This document shows positions 13,201-24,877 of a DNA stretch of 64,000 nucleotides, piece after piece. The notes below the pieces were generated by a model. That model made no database searches, was not told the origin of the DNA, and saw nothing but the letters and a program-made list of their open reading frames with translations. Source of the stretch: Monarcha castaneiventris obscurior (lineage: Eukaryota; Chordata; Aves; Passeriformes; Monarchidae); the NCBI GenBank assembly GCA_026261815.1, contig JAMPIT010000059.1, forward strand, positions 17,470,001 to 17,534,000, read 5' to 3'. Position numbers and translations under genes: made by a program. Every line of letters starts with the position of its first letter. Within the stretch, counting starts at the first letter, position 1.

Positions 13201-16200
13201 TTGAGGTTTAAGGTCTAAGCACACTGAGTGGAAACAGATTGCTCACAGCTATGTTTATTTCTTTATAAATGTCTTTTGATTACTTTTGCTTAATACAAAA
13301 TTAGAGAATGCATTGCTCTTTACGACAGCACTCTGAGGACCTGCTCTTTTGTTCTTACTGTATTAGTCCAATTTCTTCTTTGAAGCAATTAAAAGCCTAA
13401 CCTTTCCATTTGTGCCAAATTAGTAGGAAGATGAATCTTTTTTACCCATAATTGGGAAGCATTTTCTTTGCTCCTGAATCTAAAAAAGTCCTAAACTCCA
13501 ACACAGATGTTTCATTATATGACACCTGTGTAATTGTTCCCATGTTGCTATGGGAAACTCAGATTTTTATACCTTTGAAATAATTAGGACTCTATCAATA
13601 AGTGTTGCTTACAGTAAGGCCTGGTTGGATAATGTTTGTCAAACAATTTAATGAATTTTGCCATAATAATCTTCTGCATGAGTTTAAGGTAGCTTGATTT
13701 TCTATTTGTTGAAGTGTGACAACCAATTCAGCATAATACAACAGACAATCATGACAGTATGATATAAATATTTGTATGATACATTTACTGGGTTTAAGAT
13801 TACACAATGGAAATAAAAGGTTGCTGTAAAAGGACAGATTTGAATGGATTATGCTGAAAAAAAAGAAATCACTGGCTCAGATTTTTCAAAAGATCTACTA
13901 GATTTAGTCCATTTCAAAGGTACGTAGAGGGAATATGTGCTTAATTTCTTTACTTTGTCTTTGAAAACATCACTTGTACCTCAAAAACAAAATCAAGAGC
14001 TTCACTGGCATGGGTCTCAGCAGTGGGCATTGCTGTGATTTCTCTTCTCATAGATCATCAAGTCCTGATTACACAGTCTTTGAATTTTTGTGGATTTTTT
14101 GTCATGAGTGAATATTTGTTCCAATAATCATTATTGAACTTTGATCAACATCCATTGTTATTTTTCAGCACTGATTCTATCAAGGTGATCCTTCTCTTTG
14201 GTTGCAGGAGCTGTACTTTGTGTCAATGCAGCAAGCTACCTCTCCGTAAATTAACCTAGCACTAGAAGTGTAGAAACAATATGCACTCCGCTGCCTAAAT
14301 AAAGTCTCAGGATATCAAGAAGGTTTTGTCATCATGATCCCAATTGGATTCCAAATCCCAACTTGATTCCAAACCCAAGTTCCGTCCTTGAGTTTTCTAC
14401 TGCTTTCTCCTGTGAAACCAAGGAAACAGTTCCATTCTGTCTGTTCAACAACTCTTCATCAGCAAACAGGAAGAATAATGTCCACCTCTTACGAACAGAG
14501 AAATTACCACATAAATGTGTTGATACACAACAAAGTTTAAAAGACTATTTATGGCATTACTGCCATCATTATAATAATTGCATCGGAGGACTGCATTGTT
14601 TAGAATTTCCAGTCAATAATTTTTCACCAACATTAAATCCATGTTAAAAAAAAAAAAAAAAAAACACACCTAAAAATAGCAGGAATGCTGGCTTTGTTCC
14701 TGCCTGAAGGACACATGAATCTAGACTCTTTTCTTTCATTAGGACTACTTAAAGTAGCACAGACATTTTTCCCCTGACAATATCTCAGAGAAAATTAATG
14801 TATCTGTAGTCTTGTTTTTGAATTGAGATTGCCTTTTTATGAAAAACTGGTGTTGGAAATGCTTCAGATCTTAAAAGATTTCCAGAGATGACAGCTTCAG
14901 TTCATTTACTACTCAAGTAATGATGTACTATTAAGAATTCTAAACAGACTTAAAGCTAATGTTAAAGTCCAGTAAAAATGACAAACTTGAGTGGAGGAAT
15001 AAAGATAAAATAAAACATGAAGAGTCTATGGACAAATATAAAATTTAGGAAAGTTTATGTAACCAATATTATAGAAGACAAAATCCCGAAGATCCCCTCC
15101 ACTTTTATTGATACAAGGTACGTAGAGAAAAATAACTCAGGCTTCCCAGTTCATAAGGTTTTACACATAATGTTCATTTACATTTAAATGTATTTGCATA
15201 TAAGCGCATATGAATTTTGCACACAAATCACACCAATTATATCAATTACCACAAGGTTAGAAATCTTAAAACCTTCTTGCCACAATAAACTTCAAACCAA
15301 CCAACATATTAAAAAAAAAAAAAAGTAAAGAAAAAAGCAGCAACCCAAACAAACAAAAACATATAAAAGGCCAATAGAAACTGGAAGTGTGAGCATCAGG
15401 ACAAATTAGAGAACAAAAAGGAAAAAATCAGCCTTGATTTAATTTATAAATGCTTACACTGAATCATTCAGGACATGTATTTTAAGTCTTGTAGACAAAC
15501 TTCTAAGCTGAATTAGAAGCTTATTCTATTATTTTTCAGATTGTTACTCTTAGGTGTCCATTGTAGTTTTCATATTTCTCTGTGAAATTTTTATGGGTTT
15601 CTTTTAGTTTCATTGAGTGGGTACTAAGTTCTTCTCAGATGAATGAACCTACACTTGAAGACATAGATTGATCTAGTTGCTAATTTGATCCTTTGATTTC
15701 ACTTACTTAAAGTGAATTTCACTTACTTAAATAACAGACAAAATTGTGGAGTAAACGATCATTTATATTTTCTTCTTTACTCACGTATGGCTCACATATA
15801 TTTAAATACACCACTTCAGTTTCAGTGTTGGATTTTCCTTGAACATAAACAGAACAATATAGTTAATTTTAAAAAGAAAATTTAAAAAATCAATTACAAA
15901 CTAACGAGAAATAAAGTTAATCAGTTTAAAATCATTTATGCTAAAAATAACAGAGAAAATAAAAAGTACTGTATCAGTTATTCTAAACAATGGAGGCCTG
16001 TTTTGTTTGGACAAATTAAAAAAAATCCTCTACTCAAAGTAAGTGTTAATAATATCTAAATGCTTTTGCCTTCTTTTGATCTTTCTTCTTATTCCATATT
16101 TGGATTCATTCTTTTTCCTACAGATGTATAATAGTGAGGCTGGGAGATTGGGCTGGGTTTTTTTGTGACTAAAGTATCTTTTTACTTCCTGAAATACAGA

Positions 16201-16863
16201 GCTTCAAGGTATTGATTTATAATTGCATATGATTTTTTTCTTAATTTATGTTTGTACTTTCATTCATCGATGGTTTTTTCCAAAGCAACAAATGCCTGTT
16301 TATCTGTTGCTCTTATGACAGCTCACTGTTGATGAGATTTTAAGTTTTTATTCCTTGTGGCATTCTTTCAGTGTAGAATTCTCTCTTTAAATGAAAAAAA
16401 AAATATGTATAAAGAGAGAGAGAGATAGAGTAGTCCTCATATTGAAGTAATAGTTATGGGTCAAATCCTCAGAAATGCTGTGGGCTTAGAGAAGAAACTT
16501 GTGACAGGGAGGTGTTTGTGAATATCATCATTTTTAATTGCAATTAATGCAGAAAAGTGAAGAAACCATGGGAACCCTTCAGGCATTACATTGCTTGAAA
16601 CTATGAAGCCTCAAAACCCTGAGTATTCTAAAGTTACCTTTGCAATGCTTAACTGGAAAATGTATGGTTTCCTACTTGAAAATTTTTACTTTTTTATGAG
16701 AAAGAATAACATCATGAAACAATTATGTTGGAAGTACTACTTAGAAGTATCTTGTGATCTCTTGTAGGAAGTTAACCTAGTCTCTCCTGACTTTGTACTT
16801 CATAAAGCATTCTTAATCACATTTATTTCTCCTATAATGTACCCTGGTCTTGTCTTTAAACAA
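7249..16863. other. Long AT-rich stretch without recognised genes or TEs
   Basis: Nearly 10 kb in which no transposable element, RNA gene or coding exon was recognised. Poly(A) runs occur at about 12826-12837, 14645-14663 and 15311-15325. A 16-bp direct duplication (ATTTCACTTACTTAAA) occurs at 15696-15711 and 15716-15731. The most GC-rich piece is about 12840-12950, directly after an A-run, and was not identified. All frames are under 100 codons. Very old TE relics or conserved non-coding elements could be present but cannot be seen without alignment. Confidence 0.45.
15696..15731. repeat. 16-bp near-tandem duplication
   Basis: ATTTCACTTACTTAAA is present twice with a 4-bp spacer (period 20 bp). 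It is a small local duplication. Confidence 0.85.
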
Positions 16864-16990
16864 ATCACAAAAATGACAGAACATCTTGAGTTGCAAGGGA
16901 CACAGAAGGATTGTCGATTCCAACTCTTAAGCAAATGGCCCATACAGGGATCAAACCCATGACCCTGGCATTATTAGCACCATGCTCTAA
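16864..16990 (-). mobile_element. TguSINE1-type SINE (tRNA-Ile head, CR1-like tail), 5'-truncated
   Basis: On the minus strand, 16990 to 16936 reads as the 3' three-quarters of a tRNA-Ile(AAU): D-arm end, the anticodon-loop string GTGCTAATAATGCC, then the B-box/T-arm string GGGTTTGATCCC and the acceptor end TGGGCCA. It continues at 16930 to 16864 into a CR1-like 3' tail (GTCCCTTGCAACTCAAGAT on the minus strand). A tRNA-Ile head joined to a CR1-like tail is the build of TguSINE1, a SINE described from songbirds and mobilised by CR1 machinery. The first ~20 bases of the tRNA moiety, with the A box, are missing, so this copy is truncated and should lack a complete pol III promoter. It is not a functional tRNA gene. 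The family assignment is from recalled structure; the tRNA similarity is directly visible. Confidence 0.85.
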
Positions 16991-19424
16991 AAAGGAAAAT
17001 AGCAGATATTTTTGACAAAGATTTTCCTTCTACATTCAAAAAGAGAGGCTCAAACAAAACATTCAGATTTCTTAAAAAAGCCATGCAGAAGTGTATTTTT
17101 TGAAAGTCAAGCATCTCACATATCTCCTATAGTTCAAGACTTGATATTGTATCCCCTCTTTCAGAACTAGTTGGAGAGATGCAAGGAATTAAGATTATTT
17201 TTAGGAAAAAATCTGTGTTTCAGATAGGCCTAACTGGACATCTGAATTGCATGTCCTCAGAGTGATAGTTAAGCATTCCATCAGTTTTGAAAAATTAAAA
17301 GGAGAGCCTTTTCTGTTCCAAAATATCCTAAAGCATTCTAATTTAATCCTTTGTAGGATTCAGACAGAGTATGGATTTAAAAGATATCTTCTACAAGTTG
17401 AGATACTAAAGTACTAGATAAAAGCCAAAAATTGGTCTAGTGCAAATGAAGTCTAGACCCCTTATTTCCATTGGCTTTCCTTCTGAAAGTGCCTGAAACA
17501 AAAATCCCAAACCTTTTTTCAGGTAAAATGAAACCTATTCTCAGTGTGAAGTTAATGTATTTATGTGTCCATTTAATCTGTGACACTCCCTTCCTTCCCA
17601 GATCCTTCCCCTCAGCCCACAAATTTACAGAAAACTGACATCCATCCCACAGTCCTAGTGAGAGGCACCAGGACCAGGAGAATGGTTTTGTAGCTGTTCA
17701 GAAACTGTCAAAGTAAAATTGTTTTACAGCTTGCTGCTGCTTTTCTCCAAGCTCCCTTGATTTTGTTCTCTGCTAGCCTATAGCATGTCAAACATGGCTT
17801 AACATGTTATACTCAGCATTTTGTCTGTATCTGCTTTTTGTTCTGGCTCCCTTACTGCCCTGTCATGCTGCAGTGCCAGATTTCTGATACAATTCAATCT
17901 ACACGCTGTGGACACAACATGTTTTATGTGCAGTAGTACACACCAATGCTATGTAAGGTCTAGGATCACAAAGAAGAGCATTAGAGTATTATTTTATCTT
18001 TGCAGGTTTCAGATGATTGTTTCACAAGAAAAAGCATATAAGAAAATAGTATACTCCACTGAGGAGACAGTCCAGAAAAAAAAGGATCTGCAACACTGAT
18101 TTGAGACAAAATTTTAATTATGCTTTTATTTCTAAATAAAAGGATGAGTAGAGACCTAATAAGCTCATCCCATCTGTGTTTTTCTTTCTTCTATGTTCCT
18201 AGTGAATGGAATTTCATGTCCCAGTACTGTCAGAGGTCCTGAGAGTTCAGAGCTCTTTTTTTTCCTTCTTGTTCACCATGATTTTAGATGTTAATTCTAT
18301 ACAACATTTTAATAAAAGCCTCTGTGTTCCCTAGTAAACATAGCTGTTCAATACTGAATGTGCAAGTTCAAAGAAATGAGCTGAATACCTTCACTTTTCT
18401 TCTTCTCTCCAAAGAGACGCCTATTAAACTGGCAGTGATAGAATGATGGCACATCACTTGCATACATTCATTCAGTGAAAAGATCTGGCACACCATTTGG
18501 TGAGAAAGTAATTACAATCTATGTTAACACAATATGCATGGTACCTCACTGATTGAACATTGAGTTATGTTTGGTGTCAGTCATTTCTGGATTTTTTTCC
18601 CCTTTACTGACTGCATATATTATACAAGCACTGAGAAAAAAAAAAAAAGAAAAGATTATAGGGATTTTATTTTGTTACATATTGTAGCAGCTTTGTGGGG
18701 TTTTTTTTTCAGATTACCTATTTGAAGGGAGGGAAAATAAATATTGTTAACAGTGATAAGTTATGTTTAATGATTTTTCCTCCAGAAGATTTAAACAACA
18801 TAATCAACCTCAAAATATTATCCCAATGCAGGAGACACCCTACTGTGAAGCACTCTAATACTTTTGCTCCCCTACCACCATACGTGGAGTCCTTTGCAAT
18901 AATTCTCTGCATACTGGAATCAAGGCTGGAGTGGTACCACTTCTAGGACTTCAGAATGCAACATGAGAATTTCTCAGAACTGCTGATTTCATGCTTAGTC
19001 CTTAAAAATGTTTATTAAATGTCTCTTTGCTAATAGGCTTACTGTCAGCAATGTCTGTTTATTTTATAAAGAATATTTTGTCTGGTTATTTAATAATAAA
19101 AAAACCCTCGTAGCCACTATTTTGACACTGAATGAGTTTTCAAAGTAACAATTTCCAATGATAGAGAAAAAAATCACCAAAAATGAAAGCATCTGTTGTT
19201 TTTTTTAAACTGAGACCTGATTCATACTTGTCCACAACTGATGGTAAGTACTGTGTACCTTTTCAATTTTCATATCATTTAGACTAACCAGTCTCTTCAG
19301 AGATTTCAAGGTTATAGATGTTTTCTAAGTTATTATCAATACCTTTGTGGCCAGCTGATTCTCTGAGGATATGTGGTGAGCTGAGATATACTGAAAACTA
19401 ATGCCTTTTTTGTCATATAGATGG
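16991..19424. other. AT-rich DNA, nothing recognised
   Basis: No gene or repeat was recognised apart from short A- and T-runs (for example about 18635-18646 and 18702-18710). A 92-codon frame at 17821-18099 has no known domain and is treated as chance. Confidence 0.5.
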
Positions 19425-19432
19425 TGTGGTGG

Positions 19433-20013
19433 TGTCCTGGTCTAACTCCATGCAGTCTCCCACTGGTGAGATGGCGAGGCGAATCATGAGAAAGCCAACA
19501 AATTTACAGGTTGAGATAAAAAGAACTTAATAATCCAAACAAAGCAAAATATAATTATAATAATAACAATAACAATAAAAACAACAACAATACTAATTAT
19601 ACTACTACAGCAATTACTACTAGTAATTAAAAAACAAAAAAAGAAAACCGAAGAAAAACAAAAGATGCAAACTTATAATTGCTCACCACCCGCTGACTGA
19701 TACTCAGCCAATCCCCAGGCAGCAGCTGGCTCTTCCAGTCAAATGACACCAGTTCATATACTGAGCGTGAAATTCTATGGTATGGAATATCCCTTTGGCC
19801 AGTTCAGGTCTGCTTTCCCACTTATGCTTCCCTCACCTTCTTGTGCTGTGGCAGACCATGGGGAACTGAAAAGTCCTTGACTTAGGGTGAGCACTACTTA
19901 GCAACAAGCAAAATGTCAGTGTGTTATCAACATTTATCTCATACTAAATGCAAGACAGCACCATACAAGCTACGAGGATGAAAATTAACTCTATCCCAGT
20001 GGAAACTAGGACA
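19433..20013 (-). mobile_element. ERV solo LTR nested in another LTR, antisense
   Basis: A complete LTR of 581 bp. Its two ends form an imperfect inverted repeat: TGTCCTGGTC at the left edge and ...AACTAGGACA at the right (8 of 10 pairs). On the minus strand it begins TGTCCTAGTTTCCACTGG, has a TATA-like element at 19754-19760 and an R/U5-like segment with TTCTTTTTATCTCAACC at about 19506-19530, preceded by an AT-rich tract (about 19548-19640). This is a very common avian LTR pattern. It interrupts the outer LTR. The 5 bases on its left (GGTGG, 19428-19432) and right (GGTGA, 20014-20018) agree at 4 of 5 positions, consistent with a target-site duplication. No internal retroviral genes remain, so it is a solo LTR. 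Confidence 0.88.
19548..19640. repeat. A-rich ATA/ACA-type low-complexity tract inside the LTR
   Basis: Irregular runs of ATAATA, ACAATA and ACTACT units. In this LTR family the corresponding segment is a variable trinucleotide-rich tract, so it belongs to the LTR rather than being an independent microsatellite. Confidence 0.8.
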
Positions 20014-20189
20014 GGTGACCCTGGCTGGATGCCAGGTGTCCATGGAATCCACTCTATCACCCCTCTCTTCAGCTCGACAGGGTAGAGAAAATGTAACAAA
20101 AGGCTCATGGATCAAGATAAGGACAGGGAGCAATTACACCCAATTATCATGACAGCCAAAACAGACTTGACTTAGGGAAATTTGTCTCA

Positions 20190-20195
20190 TTTATT
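20190..20195 (-). terminator. Putative poly(A) signal of the outer LTR
   Basis: AATAAA on the minus strand, within the body of the outer LTR. It is a relic signal. Confidence 0.45.
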
Positions 20196-20635
20196 AAAAG
20201 TCAAACAAAGGTAGGACAATGAGAGATAAAATAAAATCTTAAAACACCTTCCCCCCACCTCTCCCTTTTTCTTGAGATAACCTTAGGCCCCAAATTCTCT
20301 ACCTCTTCCCTTCAGTGGTGCAGGGGCCAAGGAATGGGAATCGTGGTCAGTTTATCACATGCTGTGTCTCATGTTCCTTCCTCCTCAGGGAGATGACTCT
20401 TCACATTCTCTTCTCTGGCTGCAATTGCTCTTCTTCTTAATTATGTTATCCCAGAGGCATTAACAGAGACACTATTGCTGATGGGCTCAGCTTTGGCCAG
20501 CAGGTCTTTCTTGGAGCTGGCTGACACTGGCCCTATCAAACATTGTGGAAATTCCTAGAAACTTGTCACAGAAGCCACCCCTGTAACCCTACCACTACCA
20601 AAATCCTGCAATACAAAGCCAATAAAATTGTGACA

Positions 20636-23600
20636 TTGTTTATGGCAACATTCAGTAAAATATCTTTGAAATCTGATGAAATGGGATTTTTATTGTCCCT
20701 ACATATGTTTTTACCCATTTAAGCTAGACTTTATTAGAAAATCATGCTTTGGTTTCATGCTATGAAAATGTCTGATACTCAGTACAAAATCCTTAATTCT
20801 TTAGGTACTCCACATAATTTCACTTTTAAGCAACCAGAGTCAATCCTCTACTACTTGAAAAGTCCTTCAAGAGTCCTTGGCCTCTTAGAATTGCTACTTT
20901 TCCATAAAATGAGATTTCTTGTATATCACTAAACTCCATATCCCTTAAGACAGTCTTATGGGATCATCTTTTTCCTGTAACTGGGCATATTTCCAAATAT
21001 CTAACAGAGTGGGTTCTCAGACTTTCCAGAGAACAACTACCGAGCATATTTCCCAAACAGCCCTGAGCATGTGCAGAACATGTAGTTAAACTGGCTGTAA
21101 TTTCTTAATTTTCACATAACATATAGTTTATCAATCATGTAATAAGAACAGAAGTCCCAATGCTGTGCCCAAGACAATCAAAATTCTTAAGCAAAATTAG
21201 CTTCGTTTTCAACAATTAAGACTTATGATTCATCCTGGTACTCACATCATGGCCAATTCAATCAAGAATGGACATATCTCTTCAAACTCAGAAACTCCAG
21301 GATTCTCATTAAACGTGAGGTATTTATCAGGCTATTTAACACTGGTATGAGCAAATAGTCTAGAATTATATGCATACATTGGTGTTCAAGATCACGGTTA
21401 AGAAATATGGAATATGAATTTGTGTTATCTTTTGAGTACTTGCGCATAAGAACCTCAATGTACTGTGATTGACTGCCAACTGACCTTATCAGCAACATTA
21501 TTGTTCAAAACCCCAGTTCCTCTGATCTTGCCATTTATTAAAATTCTCAACATTTCTTAGAAAGGTGGGTAGAGAAAGCTATCAAATTTGACTATTTGAG
21601 AATAACAAGCATCTTATCCTGGCATACCGCATTATCATTGTTGTTTCTGGACAGTTTATTTTCTCTCACCTCCTGCATTTCTTGTTTGTACACTGCTACT
21701 ATGGTGTATCCTGTCACAGCAATATCTTCTGTCTTCCAGAACAGAATGCATTTCAGAAAGGTGTATCAGAACACCACAAATTCCAAGAGCTAGGCCATTT
21801 TGGACCAAACATGTTGTACTTACATCTCAACTGCAATTGTATCTGCCTCCCTCACTCTGGGACCAGTAAGACACATGGTAGTGTGTCTATTTCCTCAGAC
21901 TTACTTTTTCCTTCAAAATATTTTCTTACTGTTTATCTATCTATGTCCAATGCTGTATTCAAGCTGACCCCTTGAAAATACTTGATGTTCAACTCTGAAT
22001 ATTCACTTTCTGGATATGATGAGCTTCAGGGATAATTACAAGATATCTAGCAAGAAACTGAGTACTTTATCTGAATGATCACTGTCTGGACCTTCACAAA
22101 TATTTTCTCTGTCATAAATACTGTAGGTTTTCCTTATGCTTATAAATATTACTGAATGAGAAATTGTATGTTCTGCTTCCTGGTACATGAATGCATTTCT
22201 GCACTGGTCAGGAATTATTGATATTTGGATACTTTGGCACAGCAAGACACCAAATTGTCACAAAGTTTAAAAAAGGAATATATGTATTTATTTCACTATC
22301 AATTTGCATAATAACAGCAGTGAAAGAGTCCATAACTCAAAAAGTACTATAGTGCTACTAATGACTCATGTTTCAATTAAATGTAAAAACTTATGTTTCA
22401 TACTTTCATTGATTAAGAGAGCAGTAGTATGCAAATAGTAGTCTGAAAGTTTTAGCAAAAATCATGTAATTAGTCTTTATTCTTAGAGCAAAGCTTTAGC
22501 TCACATACCTTGATATAATTTTCTATATAGTTTAATGGTCTTAATAGTTACATTTTTTTCATACTTCTGTCTTGATTTCTTAGCAAAACATACAAATTTT
22601 ATCCTCAGTAAGGATATTCTGAAACACCAGAATCTCTATAGAGAATATAGCCTCATATCAAAAAGGTTTACTTTATCAGTTATGATAAAAGTACTCAAAT
22701 TCAAGGCAGGGCTTCCAGGAAGCCAAAGGTGATGTCTGTGACACCTAATAAATTTGAGCCTTAATCTGTTTAAATGCAACAAAAAGTAGAATTCACACAG
22801 ATGCTAAGCCACTCCATTTTATCTTCATGAAAGTCTTGATGAAAGTCTCAGATTCTTCATCAGCCCCAGATCATTGTTCATGAATGATGCTGACGCATTT
22901 CGATGTGCAGCAAAACCTAAACTGTGAATAATGAGATTAGACACATTTTCATCTTTTCTTGATTTCCAGATATCTAAAATGTGGATAGGAATGGCAAAAT
23001 GTGAGAAGGAGGTATAAAAACAAAGGATGCTGAATTCATAACTGAATAGAAACTACTGCTACAAAAGAGAGGATCTGGGCCATCAACATTTATTGAGAAT
23101 TTGGGAGAGAATATTTGAAAGGAAAGGAATTTATAATGGACAGAGATGCTTTACTGTATTATAATTTCAATTTATTTTAACTTCAGGGACTCCAGTCCTA
23201 TGGTATGTCTTTTTGCTTTCAGGAATATAAAATATTGAAAAACATCTAGCTAAGTTTTTGTAATGGCTAGGTTCATTAATACAAACCCTATGAAAATGCT
23301 CTATCCTACCCTGAATATGTGCGTATATTTGGGGTTGGATTCTGTACTGTTATACTGAAATTAATAAGGGAGTTTTAAAAACATTAGAAACACATATAAA
23401 AAAAATCTTTACTAAAAATAGAAAACACCAGAAATAAGGAGAAAATTTGCCAAGACAGGGGATTAACACTATACTTGTGCACTGTGCAGAAGAGCTGACA
23501 AATTGCTCTCCTCAATTTCAAGGTGTTGATTATAATTTGTATTGTATAGGGACTTGTAAGTGTGCATGCACGTGGCTTAGAAACACGTGTACATACTTAA

Positions 23601-23789
23601 TTACAGGAAGCAAATGTGGCTGTGTAAATACCCAGAAGTTACAATTCCATTATGGTGTTATGTTTACCATCTACTTTAAAAGATTTATCTAGGCCTCCCT
23701 ATGTCACTTCAACGCATGGTGCTAGAATGTACACACAGGTAAACAATCATAAAGACCAAAATGAAGAAGTGGCCACCGGTGGTGCTGGC
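20636..23789. other. AT-rich DNA, nothing recognised
   Basis: No TE, exon or RNA gene was recognised. Overlapping short plus-strand frames at 21596-21975 (65 and 97 codons) have no known domain. Confidence 0.5.
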
Positions 23790-24440
23790 ATGATCTGCAG
23801 TGGGGAGATGCAGCACAGTGCACAAGGGGATTTCCTGAACCAGAGGAATCTCAGGTGAGTGGGGAGATTGATCAGGAGCCAATGGTTCATGCAATAGTGG
23901 CTCACAAGAGGTAGGTGAGGTAAGGAGCAACGGTGAGCAACAAAATCCACAATCTCTGTGTGTAAAAGAAGCCCCTTGGGAATGTTAAGGACCAGGCCAG
24001 ACAGACAGAGCATGGTATGTCAGCCAGGGTTGTGAGGCAGCAGTTTCCATAGGAGTTCCCATAGAAGAGTATACACAAAGGATGCTGAAGCTCTGCCAGC
24101 TCAACCAAGGAGCAATGGTAACCACCTGGCAGAAGCCGCAGCCTCTCTGAGCTCTACAACTCCAAAATGGATGCAGCTTTGCAGTCAGCTCCAGTGGGAA
24201 CATGCAGGGCACACCCCAGTGCCAGCTGCAGGGTGTGCCCTGCTCTTACACCAGGACTGGCCAGCAGCCATGAACACCCCTGTGGGAGGTGTGCCCAGGT
24301 ACGGGAACTCCTCTGGTTAGTGACAGCTCCAGGATGAGGTGAGTAGGTTCAGGAGTATCAGGGAGACTGAAGGAATGCTAGACTACTGGAATCACACCCT
24401 ACTGTCCCTGGGAAAGGCCCCTCAGGTAGTCAAGATATAG
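23790..24440 (+). mobile_element. CR1 LINE 5' part (5'UTR/ORF1-like), truncated
   Basis: The stretch is clearly GC-richer than its surroundings. The segment around 24240-24440 matches the CR1 ORF1 region as I recall it, including the conserved string GGACTGGCCAGCAGCCATGA and a charged helical stretch. The upstream portion (23790-24240) has the same base composition and is probably the same element's 5' region, but is less certain. The left edge is approximate. At 24441 the element stops abruptly against a CR1 tail in the opposite orientation. Confidence 0.65.
24333..24440 (+). pseudogene. CR1 ORF1 fragment (pseudogene)
   Basis: An open stretch of 35 codons ends in TAG at 24438-24440. It translates to a charged segment containing RFRSIRETEG followed by WNHTLLSLG, the pattern of the CR1 ORF1 protein, a nucleic-acid-binding accessory protein of the LINE. 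A TGA lies in the same frame at about 24321-24323; compared with the recalled consensus, two bases seem to be missing just after it, so the frame is broken. There is no start codon and no possible function. Confidence 0.55.
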
Positions 24441-24470
24441 AGAATCATAGAATCATTAAGGCTGGAAAAA
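24441..24470 (-). mobile_element. CR1 3'-terminal fragment, antisense, 30 bp
   Basis: AGAATCATAGAATCATTAAG followed by GCTGGAAAAA is the reverse complement of the CR1 3' terminus (TTTCCAGCCTTAATGATTCTATGATTCT). Only the last 30 bases are present. It is wedged between a sense CR1 5' piece and a sense CR1 3' piece. Confidence 0.8.
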
Positions 24471-24477
24471 TGTCACC

Positions 24478-24877
24478 AGCACACATCCTATGGGAAGCAG
24501 CTGAGGAAGCTAAAGTTGTTAAGCCTGGAGAAAAGGAGACTTGGGGGGAGCTTTTTGCTATGTACAACTGCCTGAGAAGAGGTTGTAGTGAGGTGGGAGT
24601 CAGTCTCCTTTAGGAGATAGGACAAGGGAAAATGGCCTTAAGTTGCACCAGGGGAGGTTTAGATTGGATATTAGAAAAATTTCTTCACCAAAAGGGAAGT
24701 CAAACCTTGAAAGTGGGTGCCCAGAGATGTGATTGAGTGACCATCCTTGGGAGTATTTAAAAGGAGTGTAGATGTGGCACTTAAGGACATGACTTAGTTG
24801 TAGGCTTGGCAGTGTTGGGTTAACGGCTGGACTTGGTCCTAAAGAACGTTTCCAGCCTTCATGATTCCATTATTCCA
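24478..24877 (+). mobile_element. CR1 LINE 3' end
   Basis: The 3' ORF2/3'UTR portion of CR1, recognisable from the GCTGAGGAAGCTAAAGTTGT / GCCTGGAGAAAAGGAGAC motif, the ATTGGATATTAGAAAAATTTCTTCACC motif region near 24664, the AGTGTTGGGTTAACGGCTGG segment near 24810, and the terminus TTTCCAGCCTTCATGATTCC. The copy is diverged, with frames broken by small indels. CR1 elements are 5'-truncated by incomplete reverse transcription and end in short ATTCTATG-like repeats rather than poly(A), as seen here. Confidence 0.9.

Larger units (their letters stand above)
19425..20635 (-). mobile_element. ERV LTR (outer, host LTR), antisense, interrupted by a second LTR
   Basis: The outer LTR is split. Its terminal piece (in antisense, TGTGGTGG) is at 19425-19432, and its main body is 20014 to about 20635, where it starts with GGTGACCCTGGCTGGATGCC. 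On the minus strand the body carries AATAAA at 20190-20195 and ends at a 5' edge containing GATTTTGGTAGTGG. The combination matches a common avian LTR whose 3' end reads CCAGCCAGGGTC...CCACCACA and whose 5' part carries the TTTTGGTAG motif (recalled, not searched). This copy is much shorter than the long form I recall, so it is probably internally deleted. The 20635 edge is approximate and no outer target-site duplication was found. Confidence 0.75.

Noticed and set aside
16936..16990. Possible tRNA-Ile gene, minus strand
   Set aside because: The 5' acceptor strand and A box are missing and the sequence continues into a CR1-like tail, so it is a SINE head, not a tRNA gene.
23447..24212. Series of 60-90 codon frames on both strands
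   Set aside because: They fall in or next to the CR1 5' piece; none shows a host protein domain.
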